From assembly GCA_963700925.1 (NCBI GenBank), contig OY969553.1, positions 4,464,001 to 4,528,000 of the forward strand: a DNA stretch of 64,000 nt, written 5' to 3'. A program made the translations under genes and the position numbers. Positions 16,312 to 23,089 of the stretch are shown here, piece after piece (position 1 is the first letter of the stretch; the number at the start of each line of letters is the position of its first letter). The DNA is from CAWJMD01 sp963700925 (GTDB lineage Bacteria > Actinomycetota > Actinomycetes > Actinomycetales > CAWJMD01). Under the pieces are notes generated by a model. It saw only the letters and a list, made by a program, of their open reading frames with translations. It made no database searches and had not been told where the DNA came from.

Positions 16312-16905
16312 TCAGCGCTTGACGGCGTACCGCACGTGGGTCACGCCCTGGGACTCGATGATCCGGACCTGCTCGAGGTCGACGTGTCCCACGTGGTCGA
16401 GGAGGCGGACGCCGGCGCCCAGCACCACCGGCGTGATGCTGAGATTGACCTCGTCGAGGAGCCCGGCACGCAGGAGCTGCTGCGCCACGCTGGCCGTGAC
16501 CGACACCTTCTGGTCACCCGCCGCTTGCTGCGCCAGCTCGACCGCGCGCTCGAGGCCATCCGTCACGAACACCACGCGCGGGCTCCACTCGCCCATGGTC
16601 GGGGCTTCGTGGGTGAGCACGAAGTTCGGAACGTCGATGGGGTGACCGTCCTTCCACCCGTTCGCGATGTCGAAGGTGCGTCGGCCGCTGATCATGGCGC
16701 CGGCCTCGGCATTCCAGTCCTCGATGATGCGCTTGCTGGCGTCCGGTGGGCACAGCCACTCGTTGACGCGGTTGCGCTCCGGCCCGGCGTTCATCCACTC
16801 GAAGAGCGCCTCGCCGCCGTCGCCGAGCGGATTGGCCGGTCCGTCATTGGCTCCGGCGATGAAGCCGTCGAGCGAGATCGAGAGGTCGACGACGATGATG
16901 CCCAT
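16312..16905 (-). CDS. Dihydrofolate reductase family protein (RibD C-terminal type)
   Basis: A 197-residue protein of the RibD_C/DHFR superfamily. The nucleotide-binding start MGIIVVDLSISLDGFIAG, the SGRRTFDIANGW motif and VSVTASVAQQLLRAGLLDEV are clear. Such stand-alone proteins bind NADPH, but their substrates are usually unknown and they are not the housekeeping FolA. ATG 16905 is preceded by AGGAGCAGCC on the minus strand. It lies upstream of the aminotransferase gene on the same strand. Confidence 0.9.
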   Translation of the reverse strand: MGIIVVDLSISLDGFIAGANDGPANPLGDGGEALFEWMNAGPERNRVNEWLCPPDASKRIIEDWNAEAGAMISGRRTFDIANGWKDGHPIDVPNFVLTHEAPTMGEWSPRVVFVTDGLERAVELAQQAAGDQKVSVTASVAQQLLRAGLLDEVNLSITPVVLGAGVRLLDHVGHVDLEQVRIIESQGVTHVRYAVKR

Positions 16906-17013
16906 GGCTGCTCCTGGTGTTCGCGGTCACCAGTGTGGACCGCCGCCGGCCGGGTAAGTCATCGGCGCATCACTCGATGGTCCAGCACCAGTGGACCTGC
17001 GTGACGGCCCAGC

Positions 17014-17676
17014 TCAGTCGCTGCCGACCCAGGTGGCCACGTGGACCTCGTTGCCCTCAGCGTCGGCCAGGACCCACCACATCGGCGCGCGCTCGTCGCT
17101 GACAAGAGTTCCCCCGGCGGCGATCGCCGCCGCGACGCGCGCCTCGGCCTGGTCGTGCGGGACGGCGATCTCGACATGGATGCGGTTGCGTTGCAGACGC
17201 GCTGCGTCCATATCCTGGAACCAGAACGACGGCCCGTGGCGCCAGGGGTCCATCAGTTCCTCCTCGACCCCCTCGTCCTGGTAGCCCAGCACCGTCCGCC
17301 AGAACGGGATGACGTCGGACCCGACAAGCGCATCGATCGTGACGTTGAGCTCCTGGACGGCGGTCGGGTCGGCTGAGGCGTCCAACTCGCGTGCTGCAGT
17401 GGAGATCTGCCGGGCCACCTGGACGTCACGCGCGCTGAGGCCGCTGCCGACGTGGTGCGTCTTGAGCCGGACGGTCACGCTCGAGTTCCGCAGGTCGATC
17501 TCGGCGTGGTGGTGCGCCGCATCGGCCAGCCTGCCGACCTCGCCCGCCAGGGCCACGCCGTTCGCGAACGAGCCGGTGCGGAAGTGTGCGCAGACACCGT
17601 TGAAGAACACCAGGAACCGCCAGTCCTCGACACCGGCTGCATCGTGGAACTGGGCGGGCGTGATCTGCTCGGTCAT
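17014..17676 (-). CDS. PCD (pterin-4a-carbinolamine dehydratase)-VOC domain fusion
   Basis: A 220-residue two-domain protein. Residues about 1-100 match pterin-4a-carbinolamine dehydratase: WRFLVFFNGVCAHFRTGSF, ADAAHHHAEIDLR with the paired His residues of the active site, VTVRLKTHHVG and LSARDVQVARQIS. Residues about 105-220 form a VOC (glyoxalase/bleomycin) domain with FWRTVLGYQD, DPWRHGPSFWFQD, IHVEIAVPHDQAEARV and WWVLADAEGNEVHVATW. PCD recycles pterin cofactors; the VOC domain may bind a metal and a small ligand. ATG 17676 has AGGAGG upstream on the minus strand. The role of the fusion is unknown. Confidence 0.85.
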   Translation of the reverse strand: MTEQITPAQFHDAAGVEDWRFLVFFNGVCAHFRTGSFANGVALAGEVGRLADAAHHHAEIDLRNSSVTVRLKTHHVGSGLSARDVQVARQISTAARELDASADPTAVQELNVTIDALVGSDVIPFWRTVLGYQDEGVEEELMDPWRHGPSFWFQDMDAARLQRNRIHVEIAVPHDQAEARVAAAIAAGGTLVSDERAPMWWVLADAEGNEVHVATWVGSD

Positions 17677-17792
17677 GCCTGGCCTCCTGACTCTGGGCAG
17701 CGACCGAGCATCCCACTCAGCCGGGACCCGATGGCGGACGGAGCCACCGCCTTGGGGCGGACTCGGGCCCGGACAGAGGCCTACGGTGGTAG

Positions 17793-17827
17793 CGTTTGAG
17801 CGGTTGCTCAAGTAGTCCGCTCAAACG
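17793..17827. promoter_or_regulatory. TetR operator with nested palindromes
   Basis: CGTTTGAGCGG (17793-17803) and CCGCTCAAACG (17817-17827) are perfect 11-bp arms. Overlapping the left arm is a second palindrome TTGAGC-GGTT-GCTCAA (17796-17811), a classical 16-bp TetR-type site. It lies 18 nt before the tetR start, so autorepression is likely. Confidence 0.7.
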
Positions 17828-17844
17828 ACTCGCCGGAGGTGCTC

Positions 17845-18498
17845 GTGGCCAAGTCCGGTCCACGGCGTGCGGCGACATCGGAAGACCAGAAGGAGCGGTC
17901 AGCCGAGACGCGGGCCGCACTCGTCGGGGGAGCGATCGACGCGCTGCGTCACGTCGGGTTCGCCGGCGCGAGCGCGCGCGAGATCGCACGCCGCGCCGAC
18001 TGCAACCAAGCGTTGGTCTTCTACCACTTCGGCTCGGTCACCGAGCTGCTGCTCGCCGCCCTGGACGACGTCAGCGCCCGACGCCTCGCGGCCTACGCGG
18101 ATGTCGTCGACCGGGCCACCACCCTCACGGACCTGATCGACTCTGCCCGAGTGATTTTCGCCGAGGACCTCGACGCCGGACATGTCGCGGTGCTCGTGGA
18201 GATGATCACCGGCGCTCAGCCGACGCCCGGGCTCGGCGAGCAGGTGGCTGCCCGACTGGCACCATGGCGCGACTTCGCCGAGTCGGCGGTGCGCAAGGCC
18301 GTGGCGGGGTCTCCGATCGCCGGGCTGCTGCCCCCCAAGGAGCTCGCGCACGGTGTCGTGGCCGGGTTCCTCGGCCTGGAGCTGTTGGCGACCCTCGACG
18401 GCGATCGCACCGCGGCCCTCCAGCTGTTCGACCGCGCGCGCATGGTCGCGGGCCTTCTGGACCTCACCGGTGGCGCGCTCCGTTTCGGCGCGCGGTGA
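17845..18498 (+). CDS. TetR family transcriptional regulator
   Basis: A 217-residue regulator with an N-terminal HTH (ALRHVGFAGASAREIARRADCNQALVFYHFGS, about residues 30-65) and a C-terminal ligand domain. GTG 17845 is preferred over GTG 17839 because the GGAGG at 17835-17839 is then well placed. The intergenic region upstream carries a strong palindromic operator. The downstream small membrane protein overlaps its stop codon, so it is part of the regulon; the upstream PCD-VOC gene is divergent and may also be controlled. The ligand is unknown. Confidence 0.92.
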   Translation: MAKSGPRRAATSEDQKERSAETRAALVGGAIDALRHVGFAGASAREIARRADCNQALVFYHFGSVTELLLAALDDVSARRLAAYADVVDRATTLTDLIDSARVIFAEDLDAGHVAVLVEMITGAQPTPGLGEQVAARLAPWRDFAESAVRKAVAGSPIAGLLPPKELAHGVVAGFLGLELLATLDGDRTAALQLFDRARMVAGLLDLTGGALRFGAR

Positions 18499-18920
18499 GG
18501 GGGACAACGGCCGGAGCCGGAAGCCTGTCGCGGGCTGCGTGGGTGGCGCTCGGTGTCGCGGTGCTCTGGAGTCTGGCGCTACTCGTCGCCTCCACCCTGG
18601 CGCCCGCCTATCAGTCGACCACAGAGACGGACTCCGGCACGGTCACCCCTGGATCAGCGACGCTCGTCGGCGAGAACGGCTGGGGGGTCTTGGTGGTGAT
18701 GGCAGTGCCGCTGATCGTGACCGTCGTCGTCGGCTTCGCGCTCTGGCGTCGCGGAGCGGGTCGCGCCGCGGGAGTGATCGCGTGGACGCTCACCGGGTTG
18801 CTCGCCGGTCTCAACCTCCTCGCGATGCTGACCGTCGGACTGTTCATGCTGCCCGTCACGGTGTGCCTCGTCGTTGCCTGCGCCCTGCGCCGGCCCGACC
18901 TCAGGGCGACGACGCCGTAG
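18495..18920 (+). CDS. Membrane protein of unknown function (141 aa)
   Basis: A 141-residue protein with about four hydrophobic helices: near residues 14-36 (AAWVALGVAVLWSLALLVAST), 62-82 (GVLVVMAVPLIVTVVVGFALW), 90-108 (AGVIAWTLTGLLAGLNLLA) and 110-132 (MLTVGLFMLPVTVCLVVACAL). The loop after the first helix is Thr/Ser-rich. No family is recognised. The GTG at 18495 overlaps the TetR stop (GTGA), implying translational coupling, so it is probably the effector gene of that operon, perhaps controlled by TetR itself. Confidence 0.7.
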   Translation: MRGTTAGAGSLSRAAWVALGVAVLWSLALLVASTLAPAYQSTTETDSGTVTPGSATLVGENGWGVLVVMAVPLIVTVVVGFALWRRGAGRAAGVIAWTLTGLLAGLNLLAMLTVGLFMLPVTVCLVVACALRRPDLRATTP

Positions 18921-18927
18921 CCGGCTC

Positions 18928-18958
18928 TTGACCCTCTCCTTGGGGGAGACTTCAGCCT
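18928..18958 (+). promoter_or_regulatory. MerR-type promoter with extended spacer and dyad
   Basis: TTGACC (18928-18933) and CAGCCT (18953-18958) are separated by 19 nt, the long spacer typical of MerR-activated promoters, and an imperfect dyad CTCTCC-TT-GGGGGAG lies inside the spacer. It precedes the leader ORF and the BtrH-like gene. No merR gene is adjacent. Confidence 0.45.
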
Positions 18959-18972
18959 GTGAGGAGGCACGG

Positions 18973-19047
18973 GTGGTGACGCGGTTGATGCCGATCGACG
19001 TCCGGCCGGGGCCGTCGTCCGCACTCACGGATCGCCGTGCACCGTGA
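18973..19047 (+). CDS. 24-aa leader ORF coupled to the BtrH-like gene (tentative)
   Basis: A GTG-started ORF of 24 codons with a near-perfect ribosome site AGGAGG (18962-18967) five nt upstream. Its TGA (19045-19047) overlaps the GTG start (19044-19046) of the BtrH-like gene, a GTGA junction typical of coupled translation. The peptide is Arg/Pro-rich (IDVRPGPSSALTDRRAP) and not similar to anything I recognise. The BtrH-like gene has no ribosome site of its own, which argues that this ORF is translated. Confidence 0.45.
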   Translation: MVTRLMPIDVRPGPSSALTDRRAP

Positions 19048-20030
19048 TCATCGGGAACGTGTCGACCGCCGCAGGGCAGCACTGTGAGACCAGCACGCTC
19101 GGGGTGCTGCTCCGACACGAGGGCATCGACCTGACCGAGCCCATGCGGTTCGGCCTCGGCGAGGGCCTGGGCTTCATCTACTGGGACGCAAAGAACCTGG
19201 ACTTCCCGATCCTCGGTGGCCGCACCAAGCCGATGGCGATCACCCGAACCCTGGCGGCCAGACTGGGCCTGACGATGCGTGCCGAGGAGACGACGTCGGT
19301 GCGCAAGGCCTGGGCCAGTGTCGCGGCCGCCATCGACGCCGGGCGTCCGGTCGGCCTGCAGCTCGACTCCTACCACTTGGAGTACTTCACCGCGAAGATC
19401 CACTTCGGCGGCCACGTCGTCGCGATGTACGGGTACGACGACGACAACGCCTACCTGGTCGACACCGCTCAGCAGGGAGGCGCCGTGACGACCACCCGGG
19501 CGAGCCTCGAGCTCGCCCGCGACGAACGCGGGCCGATGACGGCCAGGAACCTCTCCTTCACCATCGTGCGCGCTGAAGACAGCCCGACGATGGACGATGT
19601 CGTCTGCGGGTCCATCCGAAGCAACGCACATGACTTCCTGAACCCGCCCATCGCCAACCTCGGACACCGCGGCATCCGCAAAGCGGCCATGCAGGTGCCG
19701 AAGTGGTTCTCCCGCAGCGCCGACCCGGGCCGCGACCTCGCGCTGGCCGCCTCGCTGATGGAACGCGGCGGAACCGGCGGCGCCCTGTTCCGCGCCATGT
19801 ACCGCGACTTCCTCGCCGAGTGCACCACGATCGTCGACGACGAGAACCTCCGTCGCGGGCACCAGATGTACCGCGAGATAGCTCCCCTGTGGACCGAGGT
19901 CTCCCACCAGATCGCCGACGCCGCTGAGACCGCCGACGGCCGCCACCTGGCCGACGCCTCGGCAGTGCTGCTCGACCTGGCAGACCGCGAGGAGGCCGCC
20001 ATGCGGACGCTTGCCGACGTCGGCAGGTGA
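19044..20030 (+). CDS. BtrH/DUF4872-type acyltransferase-like protein
   Basis: A 328-residue protein combining an N-terminal BtrH-type domain (about 1-135) with DUF4872 (about 150-320). BtrH transfers an acyl group from a carrier protein to an aminoglycoside in butirosin synthesis, using a papain-like Cys/His centre. Here the candidate residues are Cys14 in GQHCETSTLG and His in IHFGGHVVAMYGYDDD. No carrier protein or sugar pathway gene is close, so the substrate is unknown. GTG 19044 places the family-typical start; it overlaps the leader ORF. A MerR-type promoter lies about 100 nt upstream. Confidence 0.8.
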   Translation: MIIGNVSTAAGQHCETSTLGVLLRHEGIDLTEPMRFGLGEGLGFIYWDAKNLDFPILGGRTKPMAITRTLAARLGLTMRAEETTSVRKAWASVAAAIDAGRPVGLQLDSYHLEYFTAKIHFGGHVVAMYGYDDDNAYLVDTAQQGGAVTTTRASLELARDERGPMTARNLSFTIVRAEDSPTMDDVVCGSIRSNAHDFLNPPIANLGHRGIRKAAMQVPKWFSRSADPGRDLALAASLMERGGTGGALFRAMYRDFLAECTTIVDDENLRRGHQMYREIAPLWTEVSHQIADAAETADGRHLADASAVLLDLADREEAAMRTLADVGR

Positions 20031-20049
20031 TCCAGCGCGACGTGGCACC

Positions 20050-20508
20050 ATGACGCAGGTGACCAGCGCACCTGCCGGGGAGCAGCGTTTGCGGGATCTG
20101 GCGCGGCTACGCCGAGTCCGCGACCGGATCGACAGGGAGTACGCACAGCCGCTGGACGTCGAGGCGCTCGCCCGAGGCGCGCACATGTCGTCCGGACACC
20201 TCAGCCGCGAGTTCCGGCTGGCCTACGGTGAGTCGCCGTACTCCTATCTGATGACGCGACGCATCGAGCGGGCCATGGCGCTGCTGCGCCGGGGCGACCT
20301 CAGCGTCACGGACGTCTGCTTCGCGGTCGGCTGCTCGTCGCTTGGCACCTTCAGCACTCGCTTCACCGAGCTGGTCGGCGTGCCGCCCAGCACCTATCGG
20401 CAGCAGTCGGCGCGCGAGATGGCGGGGCTGCCGCCGTGCGTCGCGAAGAAGGTGACCAGACCGATCAGGAATCGAGAAGCACGGGTCTCGGAGCCGCGCC
20501 TAGCCTGA
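20050..20508 (+). CDS. AraC family transcriptional regulator (DNA-binding domain only)
   Basis: A 152-residue regulator consisting almost only of the AraC HTH pair: PLDVEALARGAHMSSGHLSREFRLAYGESPYSYLMTRRIERA, then LSVTDVCFAVGCSSLGTFSTRFTELVGVPPSTYR. There is no separate sensing domain, so it may be controlled by abundance, or the C-terminal tail may act. ATG 20050 is the only good start. The stop TGA (20506-20508) overlaps the -10 region of the next gene, and the element CAGGAATCGAGAAGC sits inside its last codons. The VOC gene downstream starts 6 nt later and is the likely target. Confidence 0.9.
   Translation: MTQVTSAPAGEQRLRDLARLRRVRDRIDREYAQPLDVEALARGAHMSSGHLSREFRLAYGESPYSYLMTRRIERAMALLRRGDLSVTDVCFAVGCSSLGTFSTRFTELVGVPPSTYRQQSAREMAGLPPCVAKKVTRPIRNREARVSEPRLA
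20466..20506 (+). promoter_or_regulatory. Promoter of the VOC gene with shared activator-type element (copy 1)
   Basis: CAGGAATCGAGAAGC (20466-20480) is followed after 20 nt by TAGCCT (20501-20506), which ends 7 nt before ATG 20514. An identical 15-bp element with the same spacing occurs at 22245. The position next to the -35 suits a class II activator site. Confidence 0.6.
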
Positions 20509-20513
20509 CCGCC

Positions 20514-20924
20514 ATGGACCTCACCATTCACCAGGCCTTCCTCCCGCACGACGACCCCAAGGCCTCGCTGGCCTTCTACCGCGACACCCTCGGCTTCGAG
20601 GTGCGCAACGACGTCGAATACCAAGGGATGCACTGGATCACGGTCGGCCCTGTCAGCCAGCCCGACACGTCCATCGTCCTGCACCCGCTCGACGCCGACC
20701 CCGGCATCACGGACGACGAGCGCCGCACCGTCGCCGAGATGATGGCCAAGGGCACCTTCGCCGGCATCAACCTCGCGACTCGCGACATCGACGCGACGTT
20801 CACGCAGCTGCAGGCCGGCGACGCCGAGGTCGTCCAAGAGCCGACCGACCAGCCATGGGGCGTCCGCGACTGCGCATTTCGCGATCCCGCTGGGAACATG
20901 ATCCGCATCTTCGAGGTGAGCTGA
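20514..20924 (+). CDS. VOC (glyoxalase/bleomycin resistance) family protein
   Basis: A 136-residue single-VOC-pair protein (LTIHQAFLPHDDPKASLAFYRDTLGFEV, then FAGINLATRDIDATFTQLQAGDAEV and FRDPAGNMIRIFEVS). VOC proteins bind metal and small ligands as glyoxalases, dioxygenases or binders; no substrate is evident. ATG 20514 is supported by the leaderless -10 TAGCCT 7 nt upstream. It follows a minimal AraC regulator by 5 nt, a common regulator-target arrangement, and shares its promoter element with the leader ORF before the second VOC gene at 22407. Confidence 0.88.
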   Translation: MDLTIHQAFLPHDDPKASLAFYRDTLGFEVRNDVEYQGMHWITVGPVSQPDTSIVLHPLDADPGITDDERRTVAEMMAKGTFAGINLATRDIDATFTQLQAGDAEVVQEPTDQPWGVRDCAFRDPAGNMIRIFEVS

Positions 20925-20980
20925 CGCTGAAGCCGGTCGGTGCCTCGGGCCTTCGTCGACGCACCCCGAGCGGCTGATCC

Positions 20981-22282
20981 GTGCCAGTACTTCGACGGCT
21001 CGTTCCACCCGCGTACCGGCCGGTGCTCGCGAACCGGGTGTTCCGGCGACTGATCCTCGGATTCGGTGTCTCGTACATCGGGGACGGGATGAGCTTCGTC
21101 GCCGTGGCGTGGCTCGCGATCGAGCTCGCGCCGCAGGCGACGGCGGGACTGTGGGTCGGCGGCGCGGTGGCGGCCTACACCTTGCCCGGCGTGGTCGGCG
21201 CACTGGTGCTCGGTCGCCGACTGCGCCGGGTGCCGCCCAGGCGACTCCTGTTGGCCGACAACGTCGTTCGCGCCGTGTTTCTCGGCGTGATTCCGCTCGC
21301 CTGGCTCTCCGGGCTGTTGACGCTGCCGCTCTACGTCGTCCTGCTCGCGGTCTCGTCGCTGCTGCACGCGTGGGGGAGTGCGGGCAAGTACACCCTCCTG
21401 GCCGAGCTGTTGCCGGGCGAGCAGCGGCTCGCCGCCAACAGCATCGTCACCACCCTCAACTTCGCCGGCACGATCGCCGGGCCGGCGATCGCGGGTGTGC
21501 TCGTGACGTACATCAGCGCGGCGCTCGTGCTCGGCCTGGACGCGCTCACCTACGCGTTCCTCGCCGTGCTCGTCGCACGGATGCACCTTCCGGCGTCGGG
21601 GCACGTCTCGATCGTCGACGAGACGGCCGCTCGCGGCGGGCTCGCGCTGCTGCGCTCGCATCCCGAGCTGCTCGGGCTATTGACGCTCACCTGGTTCTTC
21701 AACCTGCTCTACGGACCGGTCGAGGTCGCGCTGCCGCTGCACGTGACCGATGACCTGCATGCACAGGGCACCTTGCTCGGCCTCTACTGGATGCTGTTCG
21801 GCATCGGCGCGGTGCTCGGGGGGCTCGCGGTCGGTGCGCTGCGGCAGCTGCCGCTCTGGCCGGTGACCGTCGTCATCGTGGTGGCCTGGGGGCTGGCGCT
21901 GCTGCCCTTCGGGTTCAGCGTGCCGACGCCCGTCACCGTTGCGTGCTTCACGCTCGGGGGAGCGATCTACGGACCGTTCGTCGCGCTGTCCGTCACGCTG
22001 ATGCAGGCGAAGTCGCCACCTCAGCACCTGGCCGCGATGCTCGCAGCCCGCAGCGCGGTACTGCTCACGGCTTCCCCTCTCGGCACCGCGCTCGGGGGAC
22101 CGCTCACCACGGCCCTGGGCCCGCGCGCGACGCTCGGTGGCTCAGGGCTCGCCACCGTGGCGCTCGGGGTGGTGGCCTGCGTGCTGCTGCTGGCCCGGCG
22201 CAGGAGCACTTCGCAGGCTCCGGGCGAAGAAGTGCCGAACCGAGCAGGAATCGAGAAGCGCCGGCCACCGAGAGGCCCCTAA
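20981..22282 (+). CDS. MFS transporter (EntS/NreA-like)
   Basis: A 433-residue transporter with 12 predicted helices. The N-terminal GVSYIGDGMSFVAVAWLAIEL is typical of the EntS-type drug/siderophore exporter group, and loop VLGRRLRRVPPRRLLLADN carries the positive MFS motif. The substrate cannot be told. GTG 20981 is the only start near the conserved N-terminus. The stop TAA (22280-22282) is part of the -10 box TAACGT of the next promoter, so transcription of the downstream unit starts within its 3' end. Confidence 0.9.
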   Translation: MPVLRRLVPPAYRPVLANRVFRRLILGFGVSYIGDGMSFVAVAWLAIELAPQATAGLWVGGAVAAYTLPGVVGALVLGRRLRRVPPRRLLLADNVVRAVFLGVIPLAWLSGLLTLPLYVVLLAVSSLLHAWGSAGKYTLLAELLPGEQRLAANSIVTTLNFAGTIAGPAIAGVLVTYISAALVLGLDALTYAFLAVLVARMHLPASGHVSIVDETAARGGLALLRSHPELLGLLTLTWFFNLLYGPVEVALPLHVTDDLHAQGTLLGLYWMLFGIGAVLGGLAVGALRQLPLWPVTVVIVVAWGLALLPFGFSVPTPVTVACFTLGGAIYGPFVALSVTLMQAKSPPQHLAAMLAARSAVLLTASPLGTALGGPLTTALGPRATLGGSGLATVALGVVACVLLLARRRSTSQAPGEEVPNRAGIEKRRPPRGP

Positions 22283-22285
22283 CGT
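22245..22285 (+). promoter_or_regulatory. Shared activator-type element with leaderless -10 box (copy 2)
   Basis: CAGGAATCGAGAAGC at 22245-22259 is identical to the copy at 20466. After 20 nt comes TAACGT (22280-22285), 7 nt before ATG 22293. Element-to-ATG distance is 48 nt, exactly as in copy 1. Confidence 0.6.
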
Positions 22286-22292
22286 GAGCGGC

Positions 22293-22367
22293 ATGAACTC
22301 ACCAAATGAGTCGCCTTTCAGGAGATCGGGCGGTCCGATTTCCCGGTCCATTCTCTTTGACTCTTAG
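22293..22367 (+). CDS. 24-aa leader ORF before the second VOC gene (tentative)
   Basis: A 24-codon ORF starting at ATG 22293, exactly 48 nt after the shared element and 7 nt after the TAACGT box, so the promoter predicts translation from this ATG. The peptide is Ser/Arg-rich and polar with no recognised family. It ends 39 nt before the VOC gene. It may be a leader, or the remnant of a gene whose body was lost. Confidence 0.35.
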   Translation: MNSPNESPFRRSGGPISRSILFDS

Positions 22368-22406
22368 CCGCAGAATCACACCGAGCCGCCCATCACAGGA
22401 GTGACC

Positions 22407-23066
22407 ATGACCAGCTTTTCCGTCCAGGGAACCAAGAATGAGACCGCTGCAATGACGTCTATTGCATCCATCACCCTCGAGGTTGCCGACCCGACGGTTG
22501 CGGGTGCCTTCTACACCGCCGCCTTCGGTCTGGGAGCCAGGTTGGGCGTCCGCGCCTCCGAAGCACCGACGTCCGGCTTCCGCGGGTTCACGATGTCGCT
22601 CGTGGTGTCCCAGCCGAGCACGGTCGACAGCCTGCTCGGCAGCGCTCTCGACGGTGGCGCCACGGTGCTGAAGCCGGCCGAGAAGGGGTTCTGGGGCTAC
22701 GGCGGCGTCGTGCGCGCGCCGGACGGGGCGATCTGGAAGGTCGCGACGTCGTCGATGAAGGAAACCGGCCCCGCCACACGGCAGATCGACAACGTCGTGC
22801 TGTTGCTGGGGGTCGCAGACGTCAAGGCGAGCAAGCGGTTCTACGTCGACCGAGGCCTGGCCGTCAAGAGAAGCTTCGGCGGGAAGTACGTCGAGTTCGA
22901 CACCCCCGGGTCGCACATCAAGCTGGCGCTCTACGGGCGACGTGCCCTCGCCAAGGACGCCGGCGTTTCCTCGGACGGCACCGGATCGCACCGCATCGTC
23001 ATCGGTAGCGAAGCCGGGCCGTTCACCGACCCCGACGAATTCACGTGGGAGCCTGCGTCGATCTGA
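22407..23066 (+). CDS. VOC family protein (two-module)
   Basis: A 219-residue protein with two VOC half-modules: VADPTVAGAFYTAAFGLGARLGV in the first and VLLLGVADVKASKRFYVDRGLAVK in the second, with VEFDTPGSHIKLALYG between. It resembles glyoxalase-like binding proteins without an assigned substrate. ATG 22407 is chosen because AGGAG (22397-22401) is correctly placed. The transcript probably starts at the leader ORF 22293. It converges with an MFS gene, with a hairpin at the junction. Confidence 0.85.
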   Translation: MTSFSVQGTKNETAAMTSIASITLEVADPTVAGAFYTAAFGLGARLGVRASEAPTSGFRGFTMSLVVSQPSTVDSLLGSALDGGATVLKPAEKGFWGYGGVVRAPDGAIWKVATSSMKETGPATRQIDNVVLLLGVADVKASKRFYVDRGLAVKRSFGGKYVEFDTPGSHIKLALYGRRALAKDAGVSSDGTGSHRIVIGSEAGPFTDPDEFTWEPASI

Positions 23067-23072
23067 CGCACA

Positions 23073-23089
23073 CGGGTCTGCTAGACCCG
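23073..23089. terminator. Hairpin between the VOC and MFS genes
   Basis: CGGGTCT (23073-23079), loop GCT, AGACCCG (23083-23089) is a perfect 7-bp stem in the gap between two convergent genes; it includes the stop codon of the MFS gene. It may serve both strands. Confidence 0.55.
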
